In this document: piece after piece, positions 1-10,786 of the stretch
Layout of the letters: each line of letters opens with the position of its first letter
Numbering within the stretch: position 1 is the stretch's first letter
DNA from: Chromobotia macracanthus
Taxonomy: Eukaryota > Chordata > Actinopteri > Cypriniformes > Botiidae
Assembly (NCBI GenBank): GCA_036877525.1
Contig: JAZGTH010000005.1
Span: 3,002,001-3,066,000 of the forward strand
Direction: 5' to 3'
Length of the DNA: 64,000 nt
Program-made: the position numbers and the translations under genes
The notes under the pieces: generated by a model
Databases searched by the model: none
Told to the model about the DNA's origin: nothing
The model's input: only the letters and a program-made list of their open reading frames with translations

Positions 1-1085
1 TAAAGTTACACACAACAATACATGAACTCAGGGGATTGTACATGAATTATTGGGATTGTTTAATTTCTGTTGCCTATGTGTAGAAAATTCCCACTAGAAA
101 AACCCATTAGAATTACAGGTAGGCCTGAAGGACCATGTCAAAGACAACAAACAAGTTGTCCTTTCTAACACTGCAGTGCAGCAATTCAAAAAAAGGAACT
201 TGCACATGCACCTGCCCTTGCCTGCCCAAGAGCGACTGATTATCAGATGTTGGTAGCAGAGAAACAAGGTTACATGTGCTCTGTCAATAATGGGGCACAG
301 AACTTAAACCTGTAGGTTATTATAGCTCTGCCCTGTATAGTGTGGCTAAAGGCTTTGCACCATGTGTGAGAGCCCTTGAAGCAGTCTCTCAGGCTGTCAT
401 TGGTACTGCACCCATGATGTTGAAAAAATTGAATTATGGCAACAAGATGCGATAATCATAGACCCGATCCATCTCTGATTCAGACATGACACTGTATGTA
501 GATGGGTCTTCACAAATTGGTAAAGACGTGAGAAGAGCATCTTATGATTTAGTGGATGAACATCAAGTTTTAAAAGCAACTAGACTGCCAGATAACACCA
601 CGGCACAAGTGGCAGAACTAATTGCACTCACTGAGGCAAAGTAGCTGAGGGAAAGAGATACTAGGGGATACAACACAAGCTTACGCACACCAATTCTAAA
701 CCAGAAGGAAGTCACAGAGTTGGTCGATGCACTCAATGGTAGCAGTTTTCAAGGTTAAAGAACACACCAAGGGTGACACGACACAAGAAAAAGTAAACAA
801 AAGAGAAGATCTAGCAGCTAAGGCCACAGCATTGGCTCAACCACAGCCAAAACAAGTTGTAACAATAAATCTGTTGAAAATGACTGATCTGACCTCTATT
901 AGATACAAGAAACATGACAACCTCAATCTGACGGTGTAATCGTTCATGACTTTTTACCTGGACAAATGGTTTATGTTAAAATTCTAAGACAGGAAAAGTT
1001 AGGTCCTAAATGCCTACAGTAGTTAAAGTGCAGGGTAACTGGATACACGGCTCACATTGTCATGCTGTGTCAAGTGTTGGAGAAG
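1..1085 (+). mobile_element. Decayed endogenous retrovirus pol fragment (RNase H and integrase C-terminus)
   Basis: Broken plus-strand reading frames resemble retroviral pol. At about 492-645 there is an RNase H start (LYVDGSS, then LPDNTTAQVAELIALT), and before it (about 320-420) a connection-domain-like stretch. At about 944-1010 there is an integrase C-terminal motif (HDFLPGQMVYVK, then LGPK). Stops and frameshifts interrupt all of it, and no reverse transcriptase catalytic core or gag is visible. The element may continue left of the window. The layout and motifs resemble gamma/epsilon-type retroviruses of fish. This is a dead copy. No LTR pair was identified. Confidence 0.6.
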
Positions 1086-1495
1086 ACCTGGTGGCATAAG
1101 AGCTCAGGGGCAGAACTTCCCCCTTTAGGGAGGGAGGGGCAAATCCCTCGACTGAAGAAATGTACTCACTTACTGCCCCCATTAGTTTCCTATTAGCATC
1201 AAGGTACTGCTTTCTGCCACTGAGACCATTTACATGTGACCTGCTGATCTCAAGACAGTCAAATTTACCCAATCATGCGTCCTAGTGTGGCATTTTCACT
1301 TTGTTCCCTTCTTAGTCACAGCAGTGTGCTGTTATAGCTTCAATTAGTAACATTATGCTTCTGTCGCTATTTCTGTTGGTAACATTTCTCAGTGCCTTAT
1401 ATATTGTCAGGAATAATTAGACCTGACAGTTTCTTATCAATAAATAATTCAACTCTCCGTTCATATCCAAGAAAGTTACAAATTGCAGCTTTAAT

Positions 1496-1600
1496 GTGCC
1501 AGAGGAGAACTGGCCCTCCCGGTTGAGCCTGGTTTCACCCAAGGTTTATTTCTCCATCTATACAGCTCCATCCAGCTGGTTCTATTGCAAGAGGATAGTG
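1496..1600 (+). repeat. Fragment of a common fish interspersed repeat
   Basis: The stretch around GAGGAGAACTGGCCCTCC with CCCAAGGTTTATTTCTCCAT matches a repeat I know from many teleost genomes, whose 3' end normally carries AAAGTGCTATATAAATAAA and TGACTTGACTTGAC. A separate piece of that tail type (gctatatgacttgactta) occurs near 7490. Family assignment rests on memory of the sequence, not on a search. Confidence 0.45.
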
Positions 1601-2334
1601 ATGACCACAACTGTGTTTTCTAAACTTTTACTCATTAAACAATAATTGGTTCAGGTGATCACTTAATCAGTACTTCATTAAGCAGAAAGAGTTGGATGTG
1701 CCCATGTTGGAATTCAATAGACACTGGAATTGAATGGTAGAGATGCTGATTTATCAATTTTTTCCAGAGCTGTATACAAATGTACATAAGTGTACCCTTT
1801 GTATATTACAATAATTAAAAACTTATTTGATTCTTATTAGTACCATTTTAACTGTTCATTAAAATATCAAATTAATAATTACTTGTAATTTAGTCTATAA
1901 ATAAAAAAATAAAGACCTGATTAATGTCTATTTGTATTATACAATTAGTTATTAGCTAATAAAATGCTTTAATACTATTTCCGAGACACACTCCTTACTG
2001 TTTACATGCCAATATAAATTCTTGCCATGACAAATGTGACTTTCACATGCAATTTCTCTATTTGGATTAAGGCAATAAAACAGCAGAAGGGTTTAATGAA
2101 AATGCAAATATAATACCTGCGATCCTTTCCAGATTCTTGCATTCACTGTGGCTTTTGTCAAAAAGCTTTTTATGACTAAAAGCCTGAATCTTACTGATTG
2201 GTCAGTTTCTTTCACAGTGTAATGGAAGAGAAATTAAAACATCTCTCAGAAAAACAAACAAAAAATGACATTAACTACCACTGATTTGAATCAAAATGTC
2301 TAGTCTGTCAGTCCAGATTCTTTCAAACATTTCA
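1600..2334. other. AT-rich DNA, no gene seen
   Basis: AT-rich sequence downstream of sra1 exon 3 with no supported exon. I looked here for sra1 exon 4 and found none. Confidence 0.5.
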
Positions 2335-2465
2335 TTTATATTTATGCATTTAGTAGACGCTTTTATCCAAAGTACAATACATTCAAGTTCTGTGTTTTAT
2401 CAGTATGTGAATCGAACCCATGACCTTTGCACTGCTAACGCAAATGTAGCTTTACCAGATTAGCT
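2335..2465 (-). repeat. tRNA-derived SINE with L2-type 3' tail
   Basis: Read on the minus strand, the right part carries a tRNA B-box-like sequence (GGTCATGGGTTCGATTC) preceded by an AGCTAC/GCGTTAGCA stretch. The left part carries the tail CTTTGGATAAAAGCGTCTAC, which is the 3' end shared by teleost L2 LINEs and the SINEs they mobilise. The A box is poor, so this is an old copy. It lies just downstream of sra1 exon 3. Confidence 0.6.
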
Positions 2466-2487
2466 ACATTTCACATAATGTTCTTAC

Positions 2488-2696
2488 CTTTACATTATGT
2501 CTGCATGCACTCAACGCTGAATAAAGTGGTGCTTGCACATCTTCAATGCATGGCTCACTTTCTGCAGTCACGGTTCGATCTGAGGTTATCCTGGAACATG
2601 TGGAAGTTGAGGTGACCTCTTGCATTGGAGGAGTTTTTCTGTCTCTGGGTGGGGTTAGCCTGTCAGTTGGTATGGATAGGAACCCTGATCCAGAAC
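2488..2696 (-). CDS. sra1: sra1 exon 3 (steroid receptor RNA activator protein, proline-rich middle)
   Basis: This 209-bp internal exon has an acceptor at 2697-2698 (AACAG) and a GTAAGA donor at 2486-2487. Exon 2 ends one base into a codon, this exon supplies the other two, and 69 codons follow, ending in phase 0. The translation has a proline/threonine-rich linker (TDRLTPPRDRKTPPMQEV) and then ESEPCIEDVQAPL and SALSACRHNVK. That matches the start of the conserved helical SRA1 C-terminal domain (in mammals EAVMEDVLRPL, followed by the EDCRGHTRK region). No frame listing starting at a methionine would reveal it, because the exon has no useful start. Later exons, which encode most of the helical domain, were not found between 1 and 2487. 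They lie left of the window or were lost; an ERV fragment occupies 1-1085. Confidence 0.8.
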
Positions 2697-2733
2697 CTGT
2701 TCAGATGCCATAGCATGCTGTTAAATTCAGGAA

Positions 2734-4969
2734 GTGCTGATGTATATACTAGAAACACTTATTAAAGGAACAGTTCTTTCAAAAATGAATATTCGCCCTG
2801 GTTTCTCCAGCCATATCTCCTGGTTTACCCTTCGTTATTTCTTCAGTAGAACAATAAAGATTAAGTTGAAACCGTGTCCCTCTGTGATTAATAAAACACA
2901 GGTTTACGGGAGCCATCCCTTTGAGAGTCAAAAAATTACAGATACAGGCAACACAAAATTAATCCCCACAGCTCCTGATGATATATTGAGGATTTATGAT
3001 GCGAAGCAATCGCTAGATTTTGTGAGATACAGACAACTTGTCGAGCCATTGCTTCCTATCACTTAAACGGTGGCAGCCTGCAACAGTCTTATTTGTCCGG
3101 CCATAGTTTAAAAGGAATCAAGAACATTTTTACATTTTCTCATAACATAAGGATATCTAACATTGTTGTGGCTTTGTTTCTGCCAAGCATCTGTCAGTCA
3201 GACCCAACTACGCCTGCCACCACTCTCGATTCGTCTTCCATATGCTGTACCTGACCAAAAGGTAAAATACATGGAGGGGACAAGACCTAGAGTGGGGGCT
3301 TTGATTGATGGTCACTCATCAGTGCAAGGGAGTCTGTACCCCCACCAACCTGGTTGGTAATAAAACAGCGGAACACCTCTGGCTCTTTCTGCCCTTATCC
3401 CCCCAGCTTCAGAAGAATTCCCAATCATGGGACTTGTAAACACAAACCCGGTTGTTTACACTTTAAATGCTCCTTTCTTAATTTCCTGACTGATAATGTA
3501 TTGTGCAGAAATATAACTTGCATAACATGGTTATTTTGATCTAAGTAAAATGCATAAACATTCCACAACCATCAGGAACATGTAAATGAGGTCTCAAGCA
3601 GGACAAAGAAACTCTTTTCCCACCCAAGTATACACCTCATTATTGGCCTGCCAGCCCTCAAGGGGTGTTGTGCAAGGGGTGTTTCCTCTTCTCTTACTGT
3701 TTTATGTATTTGTTTGTTTAATGTGTTTTTATCTGTTAGTTTGGTTATTGTGCATATTCCCTGTAGTTTAGTCCAATAAACCCACATGTATTCCTTGAAA
3801 TAATTTCTGTTTATTGCTCACATCCTAACGTCATGTAAACTGCCTTGATTTCGTTACCTGCTCTGAAGTAGTACTGCATTACAGTAAGAATGCTTGCAAG
3901 TGCAGGAAAGTAACATTTTTTAGAACTGATAAGCGATCCGCCTGTCTCTGCGTTAACTCTGTGCAGAGAGTGGCAGGGAGAATCAAGCACATTCAATTGG
4001 CCATACGACTCAAGAATAGATGAGTACAATAGACTGTTTCCAAGCACCTGTCACTCTTACTGATTGTTTGGACATATGAACACAAACATATTAGTTCATC
4101 TGTAAATATGCACGTACGCTAGTTTGTTAACCAGACAGAAGCAGACAGAGGAAGACACAAGTACAGTAAAATAGAATTTACTAACCAAGATTTAAATGAA
4201 TTACCAAGGACTACTATATGATACTAACCTAAATAATTGTAAAGATCTAAAAGTGCAAAGAATAGAAAATACAACTGACGGTTTGGCAGAAAGATTAAAT
4301 TACTACCTTTCTGGGCCTTGAAATTGATAGTGTGATAGTTTTTGGTCCATTTGGGGAATGAAAGAATGTAAAGATTTGCCCTTTGTTTGGCTGAACTGAA
4401 CCTCAGGGTAAGAGTGAAGGGGTTTGGTGATAAGGAACAAACTTTAGACCAATGAAAATGTCCTTCCCGGTCTAGTACTGAGGTCTTCCTGTCCTGTCCT
4501 GTAAAAGGTGTCTGGCAGTCATCCTTGCATCCTTATCTGATAACACTGGAAATTTGTTTATATTAGCCCACCATTCCAATCCCAATATCGCAGACTTTTC
4601 TTCACTCTGAAAGTTAGAGAGGGGCCCTGCAATGTCTTCTGATGTGCTGTTCACTAATAACCTGTAATTCACAGCCTTAAGTAAACAGTCCTAAGCGTGT
4701 CTGGAATGCAAGTTTCCAGATACATCAAAAGGATGTACAACTTTTGTCATATATTCCAAGTGACATTCCTGACAATATTAAGTAAACTTGTTACTGCATG
4801 AACGACACAGTTCAGAGGCTGACGATTCTTTCCCCCAAGGCTATGGATTACTGGTAATAATGTAAACTAGATAGTAAAGTTTGAGGACAAACTTTACGTT
4901 GGCTTGACAAAACCCAGCCTGAAAAGTGTATAACAGTTTGAAATACTTAGGGTCTGACATTCTCCAAGG
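2734..4969. other. sra1 intron 2, left part: no supported gene
   Basis: Intronic DNA between sra1 exons 3 and 2. Several short open frames (2734-3066, 3163-3360, 3586-3771, 4472-4672) look like chance. A polyadenylation-type AATAAA near 3774 and moderately GC-richer blocks at 3170-3420 and 4380-4680 could be old LTR or pseudogene pieces, but I cannot name a family. Confidence 0.4.
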
Positions 4970-5480
4970 TTACTGTAACTGGTTGCTAGGGCTGTGAAGT
5001 TGAAATGGTACCATTTGTTGCTGCTTGCTAAGCCAAGCAATATGAGCACACCTCCAAGTCTCTACAACATTCTGATGCAGAGGAATGACATCACAAATAT
5101 CTGTCCAATGTTAAGTCTATGGGATTTTTTTTCAATGGAAGTCTATGGGATGGTTGCTAGGGCGTGGCTATGAAGTTTTAATGTTACCATTTGTTGCTGC
5201 TTGCTAAGCTGAGCAGTATGAGTCCACCCCCAAGTCTCTACGACATTCTAAAGCAGAGCTATGATGTAACAAAATTCATCCCAATGTTACATCTATGGAT
5301 ATTTTTATGTGTCGAAAACATCGTACACCTGATCGCTTAAAGGTCATAGCACACCTCTTCTCAATAAGCCTATCAATTTGACCCCTCATTCATGGGTCTA
5401 TGACAACCAGTGTGGGACGAGTAACGTACGAAGTATGTATTGTCGAAGTATTGTCTCGAAAAAGAAGTATGCAAGAGAGT
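4970..5480 (+). repeat. Dispersed repeat A, copy 1 (two internal subunits)
   Basis: Two imperfect head-to-tail subunits of about 180 bp each begin with GGTTGCTAGGG and contain ACCATTTGTTGCTGCTTGCTAAGC and CAAGTCTCTACRACATTCT (4976-5150 and 5151-5330). A unique tail follows with TCAATAAGCCTATCAATTTGACCCCTCATTCATGGGTCTATGAC. The same sequence in inverse orientation occurs at 20215-20460 and 61380-61740. This is a medium-copy non-coding element; I do not know its name. Confidence 0.7.
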
Positions 5481-5789
5481 AATGATGATTTGCTTCACAA
5501 GCACCACAAGCTAACATTGTTTAAATCAAATAACAATATTTTTTCTTTTTCAAGCTAACATAATAATGTTTAGTTTCTTGCACATATCGATCATTTCATA
5601 AGATCTCAAGTTATTGTCTGGAGCTGCATGATTTATTATGTTATCTGTATCTGCTTTTTCGACTCTCAAAAAGACAGCACCCACAGGCTTGTATTTTATA
5701 AATCACCAAGAACACAGTTTCAATTATAAATTATCCTTACTCTTCTACTGTTCTAAGAAAAAAACTTTACATGTACCTTTGGTGGTCTG

Positions 5790-5835
5790 AGAGCAAGTAA
5801 ATTAACAGCAAATTTTCATTTTGGGATGACGTATG
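5790..5835. repeat. Half copy of the foldback MITE at 5993
   Basis: The block GTAAATTAACAGCAAATTTTCATTTTGGG repeats the right arm of the foldback element at 5993-6145. It appears to be a truncated copy. Confidence 0.5.
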
Positions 5836-5992
5836 CTAGTATTTCTGCTGTAATGTTGGTGTACTATTATTGGTTTAAATTTCCAATTATTAATTCAGTA
5901 CCGTTGTGGTAAAGTTTATTATTCACTACCTGGTTTTCTCTCTCTCTGTGTGTGCATGGGCCAGCCATGTAACTCTGATTTAAAAACACTTA

Positions 5993-6145
5993 AAGGGAAA
6001 GTTCACCCAAAAATGAAAATTTACTGTTAATTTACTCACTCTCAGGCCATCCAAGTAGTAGATTTTTTTTTGTACCTACATCTTGGATGGCCTGAGGTTG
6101 AGAAAATTAACAGCAAATTTCCATTTTTGGTGAATTATCAATTCA
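5993..6145. mobile_element. Foldback MITE (long hairpin)
   Basis: Two arms are near-perfect reverse complements around a short T-rich loop. The left arm is 6008-6053 (GTTCACCCAAAAATGAAAAT, then CAGGCCATCCAAG) and the right arm about 6081-6138 (CTTGGATGGCCTGAG, then CCATTTTTGGTGAAT). The outer AAAGGGAAAGTTCACCC sequence is a very common teleost non-autonomous DNA transposon end. A fragment of the same end (TTTGGGTGAACTATGCC) appears near 42580. The transcript would form a stable hairpin. Confidence 0.75.
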
Positions 6146-6410
6146 AGCTTCTAACACATTACTTAAAAAATGTTATACTTTCAAAATATTACTTTTACTT
6201 GACCCCTTCAAGTTGAAGACCCAATCTTGTCTTTTTGGAAATGATTTTCATATTCATCATTCAAAATTTAAAAATTAACATATTTTAATATGTTTTGGTA
6301 TTGGAGTTTTGGTTACTTGCCAGTGTCGCCCTGCTGGATTGCTTACTGGGAGGCTGCTGACATTTAACTTAGCTTAGGATTTTGTTATACTGCTGTTAAA
6401 TACTGCTTTC

Positions 6411-6459
<49 letters not shown>

Positions 6460-6471
6460 TTCATAAAATAC

Positions 6472-6528
<57 letters not shown>

Positions 6529-6535
6529 ATATTTT
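6411..6535. repeat. (TA)n microsatellite, interrupted
   Basis: Two long TA runs are separated by TTTATTTCATAAAATACTATATATTA. Unique flanks TACTGCTTTC occur on both sides (about 6400 and 6551), suggesting local duplication during array growth. Confidence 0.95.
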
Positions 6536-7655
6536 TTTTTTTTCATAAAATACTGCTTTCAGCGTAATGACCTAATTACAGTCCTAAAGACTCTACTGTT
6601 TTGCTATTTCTTTGTCTCCCATTCTCTTTCACTGTGTAATGTTAAGGTATTTTATGGTATTATTGCAAATCACGTATCCCTTGCAAATCTCATGTCCCAT
6701 AAAATATTACCTTTTTTTCTATACACCATCTCCATGAGCCTTTGCATGTAATGACAGGTATTTCTAATGCATGCCTATTTTTTCAAATGGTCCAAATGTG
6801 TGGTAGTTTTTATCAGTTCAGTCAACTCTATATTTATAAACCAACTACAAACCCAGTATTCCTAATTAGTTTTATTAATATGACTATTAATATTATCTTT
6901 TTGTCAGGCGTGTCCCTAGATGTGAGCAAATTTTGTGCAAATCAAATGCAAGACCTAAGAGGAGTGTGAAAAAGTAGGTTTTCAAAATAACTCAAAATGG
7001 CAGACAGGAAGTACAGCAGACTGTGATAAATTTGGTACTGTAGCACTCAACATGAACCATGAACTCTATAAAGATAAGTGACATGGCAGCAAGCAAAATT
7101 AATTAAACGTTATAAGCGGTTTAATAAATTAGCAAAATTAATTTAATCATACAAACACTGTAGGAGGTGTTTGAGAAAGTTTTGTGGAAAATACATAAGA
7201 AACTTTGAACTGTTAGTGCCGCTAAAGGGTTTTGGTAGAGGCTCCAAATTTCCATGGTAACATTTCAGACTGTCCTCTATCTGTGTGCCAAACTTAATAA
7301 CTTTCTTACGTACCATTTGACAGGGTTACCATAGACTACTCTGGCAGAAGACAAAAAACTAATGCAATATAATAAATAAGATCCACTTGATCCAACGTCA
7401 TATAGGTAAACAATGGGATTACCTTAAGGGAACAATAAATAAACTGCTATAAAGCTCCTTTAAAACAATCTGTATTACATATATAAAAGTGCTATATGAC
7501 TTGACTTAACTGCTGACACATAAGATATTTTCCTACAGCAAGAATTTTTAATACATTTTTTATATATGGATAGCAAAATTAATGTGCTTGCATGAAAACT
7601 ATTAATTTAAAAAAAAATTATATAAATGACAACTATTTTAAGGAGGAAATCTGAC

Positions 7656-7775
7656 CTGTTAGTTGTGGTGAGTGCACCCTCTTGCTGAAAATATGTTTTT
7701 GCTTTAGCTCACATGAACCCTTCTGAAAGCCATACGAAAACTGTGGTGGGTCATTCCATCCACGCTCCTGATTAC
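7656..7775 (-). CDS. sra1: sra1 exon 2 (conserved N-terminal motif)
   Basis: This 120-bp internal exon follows a pyrimidine-rich acceptor (TTCTGTCTACGCAG) and ends at a GTCAGA donor at 7654-7655. It completes a glycine codon begun in exon 1, then reads 39 codons and leaves one base for exon 3. Its protein contains NQERGWNDPPQFSYG, the signature of the SRA1 N-terminus (mammalian: NKERGWNDPPQFSYG), followed by FSKRVHSPQL (mammalian LLTKRVAAPQ). SRA1 is a small helical protein whose gene also yields a non-coding RNA coactivator of nuclear receptors. Exon phases match its two neighbours exactly. The open frame extends to 7896, but that extension is intron. Confidence 0.9.
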
Positions 7776-7884
7776 CTGCGTAGACAGAATAATTATAAAT
7801 TTGTTTACATGCCTGGGGTATACAAAAGCTCATACAAAATAAAAATATTATATACAAATATTGTATACAAATATTATGTATAAG

Positions 7885-8060
7885 TGTACAGTGCATTCAG
7901 AAAGTATTCCCTTTGAACAGTGCATTCAGACCCCTTTACTTTGTTTAATTTTGTTTAAATTTAAATTAATTTCTATCTCATTAATCTATAACTCATTACC
8001 CCATAATCATGATAATGTAAATAAAAAGAAGAAACTGAAATATTACATTTATATAAGTAT
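7885..8060 (+). mobile_element. Fragment of a Tc1-like transposon end
   Basis: CAGTGCATTCAGAAAGTATT followed by CAGTGCATTCAGACCCCTTTACTTT resembles the terminal sequence of a widespread teleost Tc1/mariner-type family. The near-duplicate CAGTGCATTCAGA halves suggest a small local duplication. The element is not complete and encodes nothing here. Confidence 0.5.
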
Positions 8061-9184
8061 TTTAACTTTTTATCCTTAATTTTTAGGCGATTACTCAACA
8101 TTTAGAGACACTCTTTAAATCAGGGAGTTTTTCACTTCATCAGGCCTATGACTTCATCAGACCCATTTTTAATATTAGTATAATTTTAGATTTGTGACAT
8201 TGACAGCCATAATAGAAATCAATTACTTTTTCATATTTAAAAATCAGTTTGGAGACATGGTGGTGGAGAAAGTGATGGGAGGAAACATATTAAACACATT
8301 TCAAAGCCTCACACATTTACGCCAACAGGCACAGACAGACTTTTAAGTAAACTGATAACAGATTTCACTTTAGGTATTTCGGATTATCCTGGCCTTAGTT
8401 ATATGATTTTTATTTGTTTGTTTTGTTCGTACCAACACCTAGTGCTCACTTTAAGAACTGTCACTTTTAGTAATACATCACTCATTTTGGATTTTCAGAG
8501 TTCATGGTGCAGAGTATAGAGGTGAATCCACATCCATCCTTCTTTCATTTTTGAAAAGGCACAATCTGTATGTGTAAAATGTTAATTTACGCAGTAATTT
8601 AAGATAAGGTGATTTATATGCATCTTGAGTAAAGGTTATATATTGTTTTGAGCCATTTTAAGTGACTGTAACTTTGCATTCCACACATAGTGTGTACATA
8701 TAAGTGTCTGTCAGTCTCACACTCTGTGACGAACTCAAAATTTCCAAATTAAAAAAAACAAAATCCAAAAAACAAGTCCAAATTGCAAGCTAATAAAAAG
8801 TGTCAAATGTCAAAAATAAAGGCTGAAAAGGACAAAGATCATCATAACAATCCAAGACAACTAAGAAAAAAAACATGTTTTTTTCCAAAGTTTGCATGTC
8901 TATAACTCATGAAGTATTAAAGTGTTTATGGCATGAGAAATCAAATTTTCTATGAGCCATTTGCATTTAATGCAAAAAGAACTGCTAAAGTCAAAAGTTT
9001 TTAGTGGTGTGAGTCATGAGTATATAGTAGATTCATGATTAATAGGTTTTCGATTTTGATTCAAAAAGCATTTGTGCCAACTCACAATGAAAACACAATT
9101 TGAAGGAGTTTTTTAATTCAACATGATGCACTTAACAGGAATTTAGTTTAACAAATCAATTAACTAACTATCAAAAGACTCTGC
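8060..9184. other. sra1 intron 1, left part: no gene seen
   Basis: AT-rich intronic DNA. Nothing beyond short A/T runs is recognised. Confidence 0.5.
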
Positions 9185-9310
9185 CTGCCTTAAAGGTAGG
9201 GTAGGCAATTTTGGAACAGCAACCTAGCTTTGAAATAACAAGATCCCACCCTCCCATTAGAGCGCTCTCCAAAACTATGCCTCCTCCAACAGATTCATAA
9301 AAGATTCAAG
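9185..9310. repeat. Fragment of a common fish repeat
   Basis: The block CTTAAAGGTAGGGTAGGCAATTTTGGAACAGCAACCTAGC plus CCTCCAACAGATTCATAAAAG is a recurring interspersed sequence in teleosts. It is non-coding. Identity is from memory only. Confidence 0.45.
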
Positions 9311-9766
9311 TACAAGGAAGTGTTTATTGCCACAGACAAGCCTGGGAGAAATTCTCAAGAGTAATAGTAATCATGAAACTAGGCAAGAAAGAAACACAGG
9401 ACTCAAGGAGAAGCTTCAGAGCAGCAAAGCTGTGGTGGTGTTGAGGACTGAGGCAACAGTAGAAGACCAGGTGGCTAGCAGGAGATCAGAGAGTGGCAGT
9501 GAGGCACTGCTGGGCAGAGGGTGGATCCCGAATCGGTTGGACTGGAGGGGCAAGAGGGCAGGAAAGCCAGTAGGTGGAAGAAGGGGAGCCAAGGTAGAAG
9601 TGGGGAGCTAGATGAAAGCAGGTTAGCAGCACTGGAACAGAACAGTAACAAAAAGAAAACAAAAGAAAAACAACAACTGGCTCAAAACAATGGAACCTCA
9701 AGACATGACAGGACAATATTTGAGTTTCGGGTTTCGGCTAATCAGATCAAGATCCTGACAATATGA
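9311..9766 (-). repeat. Possible solo LTR (minus orientation)
   Basis: On the minus strand a unit starts TGTCAGGATCTTGATCTG at about 9764, is C/T-rich with runs of TTTTGTT, and ends near an AATAAACAC polyadenylation-like signal at about 9320-9328. TGTCAGG starts and such composition are typical of fish gypsy-type LTRs; a similar TGTCAGGGTCCTG start occurs at 39193. No second LTR or target duplication was found. The open frames here (9327-9611, 9521-9766) are unlikely to be genes. Confidence 0.3.
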
Positions 9767-10526
9767 CAGATGGACAGGGGCGCTGGGGCAAAAACACAAG
9801 CATTGTGAGGGTAAAAGATCACAGCTTTAAGTGATTCTGTATGGACCAATAAACTATAAAAATATTCAATATATTTCTACATCAGCACTTTTTGTTAATG
9901 ATATACATTTCTACTGGCTAATCTATGGAGGCCACCAGGTCACCACACAGACTTTATCAAAGAATTTGCTGACTTTTTATCAGTAGTAGTACTGGCGTCA
10001 GATAAAGAGCTAATTGTTAGCGGTTTTGTCATAATCATATTTAATCATACATAATCACTACTGTTCTGTGTAAAAATTAATATTCTGAAGCAGAGCACAT
10101 TTCTGGTCTATCTAATGTTCTGTTTAATACACCATAGTTTCATGGTTGCAAAATCAGTTCCTTGCCACAAATATGGTAGAACGATAACCTCTGCCAATAA
10201 AGAGTCAACAATCTTCCTGAACTCACTTAATTCCCTAGCATAACAGATAACTGAAAAACTTTACAATACAAAAAGTATTAACTCCCTCTTTTCTAACACC
10301 TTTAACACAGTTACTCCTCTAAGCATACAGATGATAAAAGACAGCCATTCAACACTGTGGTATAACAAGCATAATCGCACCCTAAAGAGAGTAGTCTGGA
10401 AAACTGAGTACAGCTGGAAGCAAATTAAACCAGAGGTATTCTGTAAAGCATGGAAGGAGTATTTCAAATTACAGAAAGGCCTTAAAAACTCTAGATCTGC
10501 CTACTTTTCAGTTCTTTGAGAAGAAA

Positions 10527-10580
10527 CGCGCACACACACACACACACTCGTGCGCAAACGCACACACTCGTGTGTGTGGT
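10527..10580. repeat. (CA)n-rich simple repeat
   Basis: CACACACACACACACACTCG is followed by a second CACACACTCGTGTGTGTGG, forming a short CA/TG inverted arrangement. Confidence 0.85.
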
Positions 10581-10786
10581 TGACATGGTATACGAGAACC
10601 GTTTGACCAATATGAGTGTCTATACATGCTGTATACCAAATTTTGAACCAATCAGACAAATTTAGCCACCCGCATTAAATTTAAATCTCTGACCCTGGCT
10701 TTTAGGACAGTCAACACAACTTCACCTCCCTACCCCAACTCACTCATTCAGATGTGTCTCCTCCTGCCAACTTCATTCGGTAAACA

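Noticed and set aside
2110..2220. Possible sra1 exon 4 on the minus strand (AFSHKKLFDKSHSECKNLER)
   Set aside because: It does not resemble the conserved SRA1 segment expected after RKQVCDD, and other acceptors give stops.
2335..2465. A genuine tRNA gene suggested by the GGTTCGATTC box
   Set aside because: No complete cloverleaf or A box, and an L2-type tail follows, so it is a SINE.
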